64,000 bases of DNA from Ectothiorhodospira sp. BSL-9 (GCF_001632845.1 NZ_CP011994.1:2986001-3050000); one strand, 5' to 3'. Shown: positions 26,643-35,252, counted from the first letter of the stretch. A program made the numbers and translations. Notes: generated by a model not told the origin, from the letters alone.

Positions 26643-27836
26643 TTATCGGTGACCGGAGCGCCCCTGCTGGGCCAACGCCAGCGTAGCTGCAGGGAGGGTG
26701 CCGGAGGATGTCATGGCCACCTGTCGAAGCCTCCGGGCGCCCAGCATGGAGACAGGCAGCAGGAGGGCCCAACCCAGCACCATGATTTCCGGCGGAAAGT
26801 GCAGCTGGGCTTGCGCCAGGCCAACCACCACCATCAGGCCATGCACCAGCAGCATGACCGCCAACGCCCTGTTCACGCTGAACCCAGCGCCTTGGAGCAG
26901 ATGATGCAGATGATCATGTCCCGGCTTGAACGGTGACCCGCCACGGGCCCAGCGTTCGACCATGACGCGCAGGGTGTCCACGATGGGCACGCCCAGGAGC
27001 CACAGGGCCGACTCGGGTGGCAACAGTGCCACCCCGGGCTGGCTCAGCACAATCACCCAATAGGCCAGCAACAGCCCCAGGGTGGTGCTGCCAGCATCGC
27101 CCAGGAACACCAGTGCACGCGGGCGGCCCACGCGCAGGTTCAACCACAGGAACCCGACCAGGGCACCCAGCTGGGCGAACACCAGCATGGCGGTGGGTGC
27201 CTGACCGCTCCACATCACCAGCCAAAGCAGCCCCGCGAGGGTCACCGCGCCCAGACCGGCCGCAAGCCCATCCATCCCATCCACCAGGTTGTAGGCATTG
27301 ATGCATCCCACGACCGCCACCAGTGTGATCAGGGAAGCGACCGCGAGGGCCAGCCAGCTCCAGGGCAGAACATCCAGGGAGACGATCCCGATATCGAAGA
27401 TGGCCACCCCCGACCCCAGTAAAACAGCAACCGCCAGAGCCTGCGCCCCAAAGCGGATGCGCACCGAGATCGCCCGGGCGTCATCCCACACCCCAACGGC
27501 CAGGAGCAGCACCATCGCCGCGATCAGCGCGACAGGCAGGGGGCCTTCCAGCAGGCCCTGACCACCCCACAACCCGTGTGCGACCAAGCAACACAGCAGC
27601 ATGGACACAGTGATGGCGATGCCCCCGATCAGCGGTGTGGGATGCCTGTGCGCGCGATGCCCACCGGGGTGATCCACCAGACCGAAATAATCGCCTCCGA
27701 CGCGCAATGCCAGCCTCAGGCACAGTGTGGTCACCAGCACTGCCACGGTCATCAATGAGAAGCCCGTGAGCAAGTCACCAAGGAAGGGTGTTTGTAAAAA
27801 CCACACCCAGCCATACGCGGAGTCGATCAAATTCAT
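26643..27836 (-). CDS. WecA/TagO-like undecaprenyl-phosphate N-acetylhexosamine-1-phosphate transferase
   Basis: 397 residues with about ten or eleven membrane helices. It carries the polyprenyl-phosphate transferase motifs: an early DHPGGHRAHRHPTPLIGG block, NAYNLVDGMDGLA (catalytic Asp region), FLGDAGSTTLG, and the cytoplasmic His motif HDHLHHLL. This family transfers a sugar-1-phosphate from a UDP-sugar to undecaprenyl phosphate to start glycan synthesis. A second, longer homologue is encoded at 48723-50288. The gene is alone at the left edge of the polysaccharide region, so its product could serve this polymer or O-antigen. Confidence 0.92.
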   Translation of the reverse strand: MNLIDSAYGWVWFLQTPFLGDLLTGFSLMTVAVLVTTLCLRLALRVGGDYFGLVDHPGGHRAHRHPTPLIGGIAITVSMLLCCLVAHGLWGGQGLLEGPLPVALIAAMVLLLAVGVWDDARAISVRIRFGAQALAVAVLLGSGVAIFDIGIVSLDVLPWSWLALAVASLITLVAVVGCINAYNLVDGMDGLAAGLGAVTLAGLLWLVMWSGQAPTAMLVFAQLGALVGFLWLNLRVGRPRALVFLGDAGSTTLGLLLAYWVIVLSQPGVALLPPESALWLLGVPIVDTLRVMVERWARGGSPFKPGHDHLHHLLQGAGFSVNRALAVMLLVHGLMVVVGLAQAQLHFPPEIMVLGWALLLPVSMLGARRLRQVAMTSSGTLPAATLALAQQGRSGHR

Positions 27837-28115
27837 AGGTCGGTTCCTGTGTTCGGGCCCGGAGCGATGGATATATCGCCGTGAGATGGATCACAGACCA
27901 GGAGAGAACCCAACCTAACAATGTCGACAGATACCGCGCTGGCCGACCTATTTCATATTGGTTGTATAATTTTTGATAAAAACTAAGATCATCCACTTTT
28001 AATGTGAAGTAACGCACATCGAGAGACGCTCCATGCCTCTCAGTGTGTAATTCGTCACACAAGTCCAACCAATAAGAACCATTTGACAACAGACAAGTAC
28101 TGCGTGCCCCCCACG
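27837..28115. other. AT-richer intergenic region upstream of the WecA-like gene
   Basis: No credible coding frame is seen. The position and base composition fit a promoter region for the leftward WecA-like gene. A TATAAT hexamer is visible near 27963-27968 on the plus strand, but without a good -35 partner. The right limit is the strong hairpin at 28123. Confidence 0.4.
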
Positions 28116-28154
28116 AAAAAAAGGCCCGGTGGGATATCCCACCGGGCCTTTTTT
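28116..28154. terminator. Bidirectional intrinsic terminator
   Basis: A perfect GC-rich palindrome spans 28123-28148 (GGCCCGGTGGGAT / ATCCCACCGGGCC), preceded by seven A and followed by six T. It therefore acts as a rho-independent terminator on either strand. It isolates the WecA-like gene from the gene fragments to its right. Confidence 0.92.
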
Positions 28155-28302
28155 CACTTTCGACACCTTTCCACTTTCACTCAGGACCTGTCAGCCCCAC
28201 AAGAGGGCCCTCTCCTCCTGGGAGAAGTAGGCAGGCAGCGAGCCCTGCAGCCAGCCCTTCTCTCCAATCATCCAACCGAGATCCCTCATGACGGCCTCGT
28301 TC

Positions 28303-28896
28303 TCAGCGGAATGGGTCGCCGAAAGCGCTAGCTGATTCCTCGGCTTTCTGGAGTGCCAAGCGCGCACCAAGAAAATGAATGGCATCGAGATCCAGCGATT
28401 CGGCACTCAGCAGATCCAACAGACTGCTCTCCTTGAGCAGAGGTAATTGCAAGGCAGGTCCAGGCTGCGGAAAACCCGCCCGGCGCCAATCAAGCGCCGC
28501 TCGGTGAAGTGTCGCAATACGCTGCAATGCAGTGCGACGGGGCTCGGCGTCCGCCTGCCAGGCATAAAGCGTTGAGCGGGTTACACCACAAGCGTCAGCC
28601 AAGTGACTTTGATTTAACCCGAACGTCTCGGTGTCGACATAGCCCCTGGCCTTGATCTGCTCCAGCGCCCTGCCCTCGGGGAGTTGCTCCAACACCTTGA
28701 ATTCGAACAGGTAGATGTGGCCACCGAAGTCCACCGTCATGTCCACCTTGCCGTGGTAGCTTGAGTCTTCCACGTTGCCTAATGCCAGGCACCGTGGGAG
28801 CTGGCCTTGCCGGCGGGGCGAGGCATGGCGCCTTCCGTTGGGATGGGGGGCTTGTTGCTCGCGCAATACCAAAAAGGGAGGAGAATGCAGAATCAC
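28303..28896 (-). pseudogene. Chimeric remnant: PD-(D/E)XK nuclease piece joined to an HTH antitoxin-like protein
   Basis: The frame joins two unrelated pieces. Residues about 43-86 (HGKVDMTVDFGGHIYLFEFK, then LEQIKARGY) are the C-terminal PD-(D/E)XK nuclease domain found in AAA-ATPase/DUF1703-type proteins, with the catalytic D and ExK visible. From residue about 92 it becomes an HTH protein (LNQSHLADACGVTRSTLYAW), followed by a C-terminal domain with SLLDLLSAESLDLDAIHF, as in Xre/ParS-type antitoxins. The first about 40 residues are not homologous to either; they cross a REP sequence at 28794. A further in-phase-shifted scrap (about 28191-28300 on the same strand, ending FSQEERALLWG) may be more of the lost locus. 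Both parents appear to be debris. Confidence 0.6.
28794..28815 (+). repeat. REP-like unit (GTGGGAGCTGGCCTTGCCGGCG)
   Basis: A single 22-nt copy of the repeat family found at 30497, 31421, 31451, 32176, 32207, 32379 and 32410. It lies at the broken 5' edge of the nuclease/HTH remnant. Confidence 0.8.
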
Positions 28897-28967
28897 GAGA
28901 CAAGGACAGCCACCAGGGCTGCCCTTTTTGCTGGTCCGATCGGGGGGAGAGACGAAGGGAAAAAGGA

Positions 28968-29861
28968 TCAGTGCCTAAACAGCGTTTCAAGGCTTTCAGC
29001 GAAGAGAATCTCATCAGACCAAGCTTCCAGTTGGTCGACATCCGCCGCCTCCAACTGCTCTGAAACCCAATCGGGCAAGTCCCCAAAGCGCTTGCTCAGC
29101 TGCCGATGCAAAATACGCCGGGCTTCCAGCTGGCGACCCTGACCAACTCCCTGCTCAAGGCCCTGTTCAAGGCCTTGTTCAAGGCCTTGTTCAAGACCCT
29201 GCTGGAGCCCCAGCTGAAGCGCTTTCTCACGCTCAACGCGCTCAATGGTATTCACGTAAGGCATCTTCTTCTCCTCCTGTATGGCAAAGACCGCCTGCAC
29301 AAACCCCGGTTCCAGCTCTCTGGGCAGTTGGATCATCCAGTCGATGATCTTGAACAGTCGCACGATCTGCTCGCGGCCATAGCCCCGTTCGTACAGCAGC
29401 CGGACCAGGGCGATCTTGACCTCCTTGCGCGTGGCACCATCCTTGATGCGCTTGGCCTTGATCTGCGCCATCACCACCAGGGCAAAGACGTTGTCGCTGG
29501 CCTCCAGATCCGCCCAGCGCTCTTCCCAATCGATCAACTTGGCCATCGGGAACGTGAAGGACAGCTTGCAGCCCCAGCGCTCATACTGGAAGGCCGAGGG
29601 CCGGAAGCTCTCGCGAGTGTCCGCCAACACCGCCAGACTCACCACATCCACCCCGTAGCGATCCCGCAAACGGTACTGGTAAGTGTACATCCGCTGGGCA
29701 AATCCTTCCTCCGGCTCGCCCTGGACTTCCACGTGAATCAGCACCCAGGTCTCGCTGCCATCCCGGGCATACACCTGGATCAGCTTGTCCGCATGGCGTC
29801 GACCACTGTTGGCTGCTCCCACAAGGGTTATTACCAAAACCACCCGTCGTGGTAGCATCAT
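28968..29861 (-). pseudogene. Rpn/DUF4351-type PD-(D/E)XK nuclease-transposase relative, N-terminally truncated
   Basis: The frame begins abruptly within the conserved region. From ADKLIQVY (about residue 24) it matches the family of cytosolic transposase-like nucleases, with the catalytic EVQGEPE strand and FAQRMYTYQYRLRDRYG. It ends in the usual low-complexity tail of LEQG repeats (five tandem copies, encoded by a 12-bp repeat near 29155-29205) and the DUF4351-like C-terminus (RQLSKRFGDLPDW). The normal N-terminal about 60 residues are missing. The junction near 29812-29825 contains GCTCCCACAA, the end of a REP unit, so a repeat-linked rearrangement probably removed the 5' end. Confidence 0.7.
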
Positions 29862-29887
29862 TCGCTCGGGATATCTGGAAAATGCTT

Positions 29888-30136
29888 ATGCCTGAAATAT
29901 GCCGATTCTTGGGGATAATCATCACCATGTACTTCGATGAGCATAATCCGCCGCATTTCCATGTACGCTACAATGAACACAGAGCTGTCATGAGTATCCG
30001 CAGCCTCAACATCATTGAGGGTCACCTCCCCGCACGGGTTCGCGGGTTGGTTCAGGAGTGGGGAGAACTGCATCGCAATGAGCTGATGAGCATGTGGGAG
30101 TCGAAAGACTTCCATAAGCTTGATCCGCTCGTATGA
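29888..30136 (+). CDS. DUF4160-domain small protein
   Basis: 82 residues from MPEICRFLGIIIT, the usual beginning of this family. The hallmark HNPPHFHVRY follows, then an acidic C-terminal helix with WGELHRNELMSMW. Family knowledge: DUF4160 genes are commonly followed by a DUF2442 gene and the pair is a predicted toxin-antitoxin-like module without a settled mechanism. Here the DUF2442 gene starts 9 nt after the stop. The pair is oriented opposite to the polysaccharide genes and lies between pseudogenes and repeats, as expected for accessory cargo. Confidence 0.88.
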   Translation: MPEICRFLGIIITMYFDEHNPPHFHVRYNEHRAVMSIRSLNIIEGHLPARVRGLVQEWGELHRNELMSMWESKDFHKLDPLV

Positions 30137-30145
30137 GAGGTGGTG

Positions 30146-30430
30146 ATGATCACTGTAAAGCAAGCAAAATATATCGACGACTTCAAAATCTGGCTGCAGT
30201 TCTCTGATGGTGCGGAAGGCGTGGCCGACTTTGAGCAGTTGCTGGACCGTTACGCGGCAGCGAAGCCATTGAAAGACAAGACCGAGTTTCAGAAGTTCTA
30301 TCTAGACGAATGGCCAACGCTGACGTGGCCATGCGGTTTTGACTACTCGCCAGAGGGTCTGTACTCCCTTGCGACAGGCCGCACATACATCTGGAGCATG
30401 CTGGAAGGCGAAGCCCAAGAACCGTCCTGA
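30146..30430 (+). CDS. DUF2442-domain small protein
   Basis: 94 residues from the ATG at 30146, which has GAGAGG at a 5-nt spacing; two GTG codons upstream are in frame but poorer. The family pattern is clear: a beta-rich N-terminus (ITVKQAKYIDDFKIWLQFSDG), then ADFEQLL, and a closing WPCGFDYSPEGLYSLA. It is a partner of the DUF4160 gene just upstream and the more likely antitoxin-like member, but that role is inference. Confidence 0.88.
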   Translation: MITVKQAKYIDDFKIWLQFSDGAEGVADFEQLLDRYAAAKPLKDKTEFQKFYLDEWPTLTWPCGFDYSPEGLYSLATGRTYIWSMLEGEAQEPS

Positions 30431-30496
30431 AACACACCAAGCAGGCCCCCACCGCACCCTTGACGGCCCCATGCGGCCCAAAACCGCGCCAAACCC

Positions 30497-30566
30497 GTGG
30501 GAGCTGGCCTTGCCGGCGATGCGCTGCGACAGCAGCGCCCTGCCCATGCTAAGTCCCCACCGCCAC
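30497..30566 (+). repeat. REP-like unit with partial spacer
   Basis: This contains the 22-nt repeat core followed by ATGCGCTGCGACAGCAGCGCC, as in the larger copies at 31451, 32207 and 32410, but lacks the converging arm. It lies just beyond the 3' end of the sugar transferase gene. Confidence 0.8.
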
Positions 30567-31244
30567 TGCCCACCTCCCAGGCAAATACCCCCGCAACGCC
30601 TCCGGCGGTGGCGGCAAATCCGGGAACACCCGCCAAAACACCCCACTGCGCGGAAACACCACCACCCACACCGTCAGCACGATCAACAAAAAATAATTCC
30701 GCAACGTGCGATGCTGCACATACCACTCCTCCAGTTGCCCCTTGTACGGCATGATCACCTCGTCATACAGGACATCCGCATTCTCGGCATCGTGCATCAT
30801 CCGCTCCTCCGCCCGGAACACGATCGACCCCACCCCCGACAACCCCGGCGGCACCTTCACAATCTCCCGCTGCGACGACGCAGGAAACGCCGCAAAACAC
30901 CGCAACGTCTGCGGCCGCGGCCCGATCACGCTCATATCCCCCCGGAAAATATTGATCAACTGCGGCAGCTCGTTCAGCTTGGTGGCCCGCAAGAACCTCC
31001 CCATGGGCAGGATGCGCGGGTCATCCTTCAGAGTGATCGTCCCGGTCCCAAGGTTCGGACTGTCCTTGAGCATGGTGGCAAACTTCAGCAACCCGAACGT
31101 CTTACCCCCACGCCCCACCCGCTGCTGCACAAAGAAGATCTCCCCCTCCCCCGTCAACCTCAGGATGATCACCACCGGAATCAACAACGGCGAAAGCACC
31201 ACCAGCGCCAACCCCGAAAACAGCACATCGAATACACGTTGCAT
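30549..31244 (-). CDS. Bacterial sugar transferase (undecaprenyl-phosphate hexose-phosphate transferase)
   Basis: 231 residues from the ATG at 31244 (MQRVFDVLF), chosen because GGAGTG precedes it and the family starts with this helix. It has the signature of the WcaJ/PglC-type fold: an N-terminal re-entrant helix (SGLALVVLSPLLIPVVI), VQQRVGRGG, KFATMLKD, LRATKLNELPQLINIFRGDM and SVIGPRPQ, then PGLSGVGSI. It transfers a sugar-1-phosphate to undecaprenyl phosphate, so it is a possible starter enzyme for the polymer. A C-terminal hydrophobic helix (NYFLLIVLTVWVVVF) is an extra feature. The gene belongs to the leftward polysaccharide cluster. Confidence 0.92.
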   Translation of the reverse strand: MQRVFDVLFSGLALVVLSPLLIPVVIILRLTGEGEIFFVQQRVGRGGKTFGLLKFATMLKDSPNLGTGTITLKDDPRILPMGRFLRATKLNELPQLINIFRGDMSVIGPRPQTLRCFAAFPASSQREIVKVPPGLSGVGSIVFRAEERMMHDAENADVLYDEVIMPYKGQLEEWYVQHRTLRNYFLLIVLTVWVVVFPRSGVFWRVFPDLPPPPEALRGYLPGRWAVAVGT

Positions 31245-31420
31245 GGCCACACTCCGAATCGCAGACACAACAAAACACCACGGCCCCTCGCACCCGGCGA
31301 GCCATGGATTCACTGAAAAAAGAGGAAAGCGACAGCGCATCCGCCCTCAAGGAGGATGCGGCGCCGTCAAGAAATGGCGGGTGTCACGCGAAAGGCGATC
31401 ATCCCCCAGCCCACACCCCC

Positions 31421-31617
31421 GTGGGAACTGGCCTTGCCGGCACCCCTACTGTGGGAGCTGGCCTTGCCGGCGATGCGCTGCGACAGCAGCGCCATGGCCA
31501 TGCCTGGGTGCCCACCGCCTTCGCGGGCGAGGCCCGCTCCCACAAAAAGCCCCTCCCACAAAAAGCCGCCCCTCCCACAAGAGCACCCTCCCACAAGGGA
31601 CTGCCACCTCAACTCAA
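31421..31617. repeat. BIME-like repeat block 1
   Basis: Two forward REP cores (31421 and 31451) are followed about 70 nt later by a converging arm CGCGGGCGAGGCCCGCTCCCAC (31522-31543), then several short CCCTCCCACAA tails. The block is nearly the same as 32176-32368. It fills the space between the sugar transferase and VanZ genes, where no gene is seen. Confidence 0.88.
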
Positions 31618-31666
31618 GAGGGAAAGGTCTCTTCCCCCTATTTGCGAGGTTTCACGCGCAAGCCCA

Positions 31667-32152
31667 TCACCCAACAAAAGGCCTCGTCCTGCGCGGCGTG
31701 AACCACAACAACACAAACCCGATCCCCGCCCCCAGCAGATTGATGCCCACATCCGTCAACGACGCATAACGCCCGTCCACCAGCAACTGCAAACCCTCGG
31801 TCCCGAACGACAACGCCACCAACAGCCCCAGCAACACCCACACCCCCAGATCCGCCCGCCACCAGCACAGCCAGGCCGACACCAGTGCAAACAGGACCAG
31901 ATGCGCCCATGCACTGGTCTGCTGCGTGACCAGATCCGACTCCTGAGACCAGGGCCACCAACTGGACACCAGCCCTGCCCACTCACGGATCACCTCCGGC
32001 GGCAGGGTCATTCCCGCCAGCAGCAAAGTCATCGCCGCCAGAAAACCCAGACGCCAGAACCACGGCATCGGCCGGGCCAGATACCAGGCAGCCAGCAGCA
32101 CACCCGCACAGATTACATACACCAAGAGCATCACCTGATCATCCGCCTGCAA
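31667..32152 (-). CDS. VanZ-family membrane protein
   Basis: 161 residues with four or five hydrophobic helices. It has the VanZ-like core: a helix ending in an acidic residue before LQ (FGTEGLQLL), then RYASLTDVGINLLGAGIGF. Such proteins are often found in exopolysaccharide loci of PEP-CTERM-bearing bacteria, but their biochemical role there is unproven. It is flanked on both sides by BIME-like repeats. Confidence 0.85.
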   Translation of the reverse strand: MQADDQVMLLVYVICAGVLLAAWYLARPMPWFWRLGFLAAMTLLLAGMTLPPEVIREWAGLVSSWWPWSQESDLVTQQTSAWAHLVLFALVSAWLCWWRADLGVWVLLGLLVALSFGTEGLQLLVDGRYASLTDVGINLLGAGIGFVLLWFTPRRTRPFVG

Positions 32153-32175
32153 CCTTTACCATCCCAGCAAACCTT

Positions 32176-32368
32176 GTTGGAGCTGGCCTTGCCGGCACCC
32201 CTATTGTGGGAGCTGGCCTTGCCGGCGATGCGCTGAGACAACAGCGCCATGGCCATGTCTGGGTGCCCACCGCCTTCGCGGGCGAGGCCCGCTCCCACAA
32301 AAAGCCCCTCCCACAAAAAGCCCCTCCCACAAGAGCACCCTGCCACAAGGGACTGCCACCTGAACTCA
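32176..32368. repeat. BIME-like repeat block 2
   Basis: Near-duplicate of block 1 in the same orientation: two forward cores (32176 and 32207), the same spacer with GCCATGGCCATG, a converging arm near 32277-32300, and the same CCCTCCCACAA tails ending GACTGCCACCTGAACTCA. Confidence 0.9.
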
Positions 32369-32378
32369 TACCAGCCCC

Positions 32379-32503
32379 GTGGGAGCTGGCCTTGCCGGCA
32401 CTCCTACTGTGGGAGCTGGCCTTGCCGGCGATGCGCTGCGACAGCAGCGCCATGGCCATGCCTGGTTGCCCACCGCCTTCGCGGGCGAGGCCCGCTCCCA
32501 CAA
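32379..32503. repeat. BIME-like repeat block 3
   Basis: A third copy with two forward cores (32379 and 32410) and the converging arm ending 32503. Its tail runs directly into the short tandem array that follows. Confidence 0.9.
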
Positions 32504-32519
32504 AAGACCCCTCCCCAAA

Positions 32520-32750
32520 AGCCCCCCCTCTCAAGAGCCCCTCTCAAGAGCCCCTCTCACAAGAGCCCCCCTCACAAGAGCCCCCCTCACAAGAGCCCCC
32601 CCTCACAAGAGACCCCCCTCACAAGAGACCCCCCTCACAAGAGACCCCCCTCACAAGAGACCCCCCTCACAAGAGCCCCCCCACAAAAGCCACCTCTAAC
32701 AAAAGCCACCTCTAACAAGAGCCCCTCCCACAAGGCCCCCTCCCACAAAA
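32520..32750. repeat. Tandem array of 15-16 bp units (CCCCCCTCACAAGAG-like)
   Basis: About 14 imperfect units run from the end of BIME block 3 to the stop codon of the epimerase gene. Variants alternate CCCCTCTCAAGAG, CCCCCCTCACAAGAG, ACCCCCCTCACAAGAG and CCACCTCTAACAAAAG. The unit resembles the REP tail CCCCTCCCACAAAAAG, so the array probably grew by slippage from it. There are no spacers, so it is not a CRISPR. Confidence 0.88.
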
Positions 32751-32753
32751 ACC

Positions 32754-33749
32754 TCAGTTCGCCGTCACCCCCCCACTTTCAAACACATGCTCCCGATACC
32801 AAGCGAAGGTCTTCTCAATCCCCTCCCGCAACGACACCTGCGAGGTATACCCGGTCAAAGCAATGGTCTTGCTCATATCCGGCCCCCGCCGCTCCGGCGA
32901 GCCCGGCGGTGGAGGTTCCGCACGAATCACCACCTGCCGACCCACCACCTCATGGCACGTCCGCGCCACCTCACGAATCGTCACCTCCGGATCCTGCGTC
33001 CCCAGATTCAGGGTCTCCCCCTCGCATTCGGGCAGACGCATCATGCGCAACAGCATCTCCAGGGCATCATCCACATAACAAAAGCACCGGGTCTGATCCA
33101 CCGAAGGCACCGGCACCTCATCCCCATCACCGGCATCCCAAGCCTTGCGCAACTGACCCGGCACCACATGCACCGACCCCATCCGCGGACCATACACGTT
33201 ATGCGGCCGGAAAATCGTATAAGGCACACCCGACGCATGGCACAACACCTCGCCCGCAATCTTGGACAACATGTAAGACGTACGCGGCCGGGAAAGCTCC
33301 GTAATCGCCAGCGGCGTATCCTCCGGCGTGGGAATGGGCAGGTCAAAATACTCCAGCGTGCCCGCATACACCTCACTGGTGGACGGGAACAGAAAACGCT
33401 TCAGCCCCGTCTGCCGACGGGCCAGTTCGATCAGATTCCCCAGCATGTTCATGTTATCCAGCAGCACGTGATACGGCCGTTCCATCACATGCACCACACC
33501 AATGATCGCCGCCAGATGGAAGATATAGTCAAAATCCGTGGGCAGCCCAGCCACCGCCTCCCGGTCCAGACAATCCAGACTGGTAAAACTCACCGCCGGA
33601 TGCGCCAGCACCCGCTCCAGATCCGCATCCCGCACCGCCCGGGAAAAATTATCCACCAAGTGCACCTCAAACCCCTCGGCCAGCAATCGATTGGCCAGGT
33701 GCAACCCCATGAAACCGGCACCACCGGTCAGCAAAACCTTCTCACTCAT
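32754..33749 (-). CDS. NAD-dependent nucleotide-sugar epimerase/dehydratase
   Basis: 331 residues of the extended short-chain dehydrogenase family. NAD-binding TGGAGFMG is at residues 8-15, the catalytic Ser/Thr region is PSTSEVY, and the YxxxK motif is in SYMLSKIAGE. It ends in a sugar-nucleotide-binding half (RPHNVYGPRM). Closest in style to UDP-glucose epimerases or UDP-glucuronate decarboxylases; the exact substrate cannot be told. It overlaps the dehydrogenase gene upstream by ATGA, suggesting sequential steps: dehydrogenase, then epimerase or decarboxylase. The stop codon touches the tandem repeat array. Confidence 0.9.
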   Translation of the reverse strand: MSEKVLLTGGAGFMGLHLANRLLAEGFEVHLVDNFSRAVRDADLERVLAHPAVSFTSLDCLDREAVAGLPTDFDYIFHLAAIIGVVHVMERPYHVLLDNMNMLGNLIELARRQTGLKRFLFPSTSEVYAGTLEYFDLPIPTPEDTPLAITELSRPRTSYMLSKIAGEVLCHASGVPYTIFRPHNVYGPRMGSVHVVPGQLRKAWDAGDGDEVPVPSVDQTRCFCYVDDALEMLLRMMRLPECEGETLNLGTQDPEVTIREVARTCHEVVGRQVVIRAEPPPPGSPERRGPDMSKTIALTGYTSQVSLREGIEKTFAWYREHVFESGGVTAN

Positions 33750-35131
33750 TGTCCATCCCCCACACCAATGCTCTCGATTCTCACGCCACGCTCACGGAAG
33801 GCACGCCGCTGGGCGGCATCGAACACCATATAGGCATCCAGCACCACCGTGCGCTCCTTGTCCACCACCCACTCCCCCAGGTCCAATGCCTGATACTCAC
33901 TGTGGGGGATGGCAAACATCACGGCATCAAAACCCGCCGTGCCTGGCAGGGCCTCCGGGATCTCCCTATCCAGTTCCTCCCAGTGGCGCACAAAGGGATC
34001 GTGACAGACCACCTCCGCCCCGCGCTCGGTCAGCTCCCGATACACCGTCTCCGAGGGCGAATAACGGGTATCCGCCACATCCTGGCGATAGCTCACACCA
34101 CACAACAGGATCCGGCGACCCTTCACCGACCCACCCAGCAGCCCCTCCAGCCGCGTCACCCCGTGATGGGGCATCTCCGTCGCCGCCCGCACCGCCAGGC
34201 GGGAAAAGGGAAAATCCAGATCATGACCGAACAACTGCCGCGCCGCCGCCGGCGCAAAGGTAGGATCCTTGGTCAGGCAATATCCCCCAATCCCCAACCC
34301 CGGATAACGGATATTCTGATGCGTGGGCCGCACCTGGATCGCCTTCACCACCTCGAACAGGTCAATACCCACCTTCTCCGCGTAGCGCGTCCACTCACAG
34401 ATAAAGGAGATGTTCACAGCCCGATACGTGTTCTCCATCACCTTGGCCGTTTCCGAAGCCGTGGTGGACGAAAGCCGGGTCAACGGGTAATCCCGCACAT
34501 TGATGATGCTGGCCAGAAAAGCCTCGCAGGCATCCGCCGCCTCCGGCGTGTGCCCGGAATACACCCGCCAGAAATTGATCACCGAATCCAGATACTCCTT
34601 GCCCGGCATCACCCGCTCATAGGAATGCGCCACCCGCAACCCGGTAGCGTCCAGGCCCCGACGCTGCAGTTCCTCCGTCAAACAGGGCACCACCACCTTC
34701 TCGCAGGTGCCCGGCGGCACCGTGGTTTCCACAATCACCAGCGCATCCGGGCGCATGCGCGCACCAATGGTACGAATCGCCTTCTCAAACCCCTCGAACT
34801 GCAGCTGCGGCTCATCGTCCAGAAACGGGATATCCAGATGCACATCCACCACAATGATGTCCGCCTCCGCATACACCGCATCATCCGTGGTGGCCCGCAG
34901 GTTACCGCTGGCATGGGCACTGGCCACGGCCGGATTCAGCTTGGGATCGCTCGTCTCGAAGGGAAAACGCCCTTCGTTGAGAGCCGCCACTCGCTTGAGC
35001 CCGGCATCGGTGGGCAGGTCCACACCCCGCACGTCATAACGCGGGCGACCTTCCTCATCACGCGCCAGGGCAACGGCGGTGGCCATGGCCGAGCCGACAA
35101 AGCCCAGGCCTTGCACACAGACTTTCTGCAT
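33746..35131 (-). CDS. UDP-glucose/GDP-mannose dehydrogenase family nucleotide-sugar dehydrogenase
   Basis: 461 residues from the ATG at 35131 (MQKVCVQGLGFVGSAM), which has AAGGAG 9 nt upstream; a TTG further out is less likely. The N-terminal NAD-binding GLGFVG is present. The central helix with the family signature contains TVPPGTCEKVV and SYERVMPGKEY. The expected catalytic Cys is in GIGGYCLTKDP, and the C-terminal UDP-binding domain is DTRYSPSE. The enzyme oxidises a nucleotide sugar to its uronic acid, in the WecC/TviB branch. It is translationally coupled to the epimerase gene. Confidence 0.92.
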   Translation of the reverse strand: MQKVCVQGLGFVGSAMATAVALARDEEGRPRYDVRGVDLPTDAGLKRVAALNEGRFPFETSDPKLNPAVASAHASGNLRATTDDAVYAEADIIVVDVHLDIPFLDDEPQLQFEGFEKAIRTIGARMRPDALVIVETTVPPGTCEKVVVPCLTEELQRRGLDATGLRVAHSYERVMPGKEYLDSVINFWRVYSGHTPEAADACEAFLASIINVRDYPLTRLSSTTASETAKVMENTYRAVNISFICEWTRYAEKVGIDLFEVVKAIQVRPTHQNIRYPGLGIGGYCLTKDPTFAPAAARQLFGHDLDFPFSRLAVRAATEMPHHGVTRLEGLLGGSVKGRRILLCGVSYRQDVADTRYSPSETVYRELTERGAEVVCHDPFVRHWEELDREIPEALPGTAGFDAVMFAIPHSEYQALDLGEWVVDKERTVVLDAYMVFDAAQRRAFRERGVRIESIGVGDGQ

Positions 35132-35252
35132 CAGGTCATGCTCCTTCAAACAAGGGGTGAACAGTCAGGGAAAGAATGAGAGGGCCGGCCTTCGCACAGG
35201 CCCAAGACAGGCCAGCCGGCGTGAACACCGCATAAGCAGCGTTCAGAACAAT

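Noticed and set aside
26224-26772. A 182-codon leftward frame between the kinase and the WecA-like gene
   Set aside because: It has an Arg/Pro/Ser/Cys-rich shadow composition and overlaps the better-supported 33-residue peptide with its own ribosome-binding site.
32520-32750. Possible CRISPR array
   Set aside because: Units are 15-16 bp with no spacers and drift continuously, which is a minisatellite. No cas1/cas2 genes are present; the Cas3-like gene is 13 kb away and degenerate.
32249-33304. A 351-codon rightward frame with Pro/Ser/His repeats
   Set aside because: Its repeats come from the BIME blocks and the short tandem array, and the rest is antisense to the epimerase gene.
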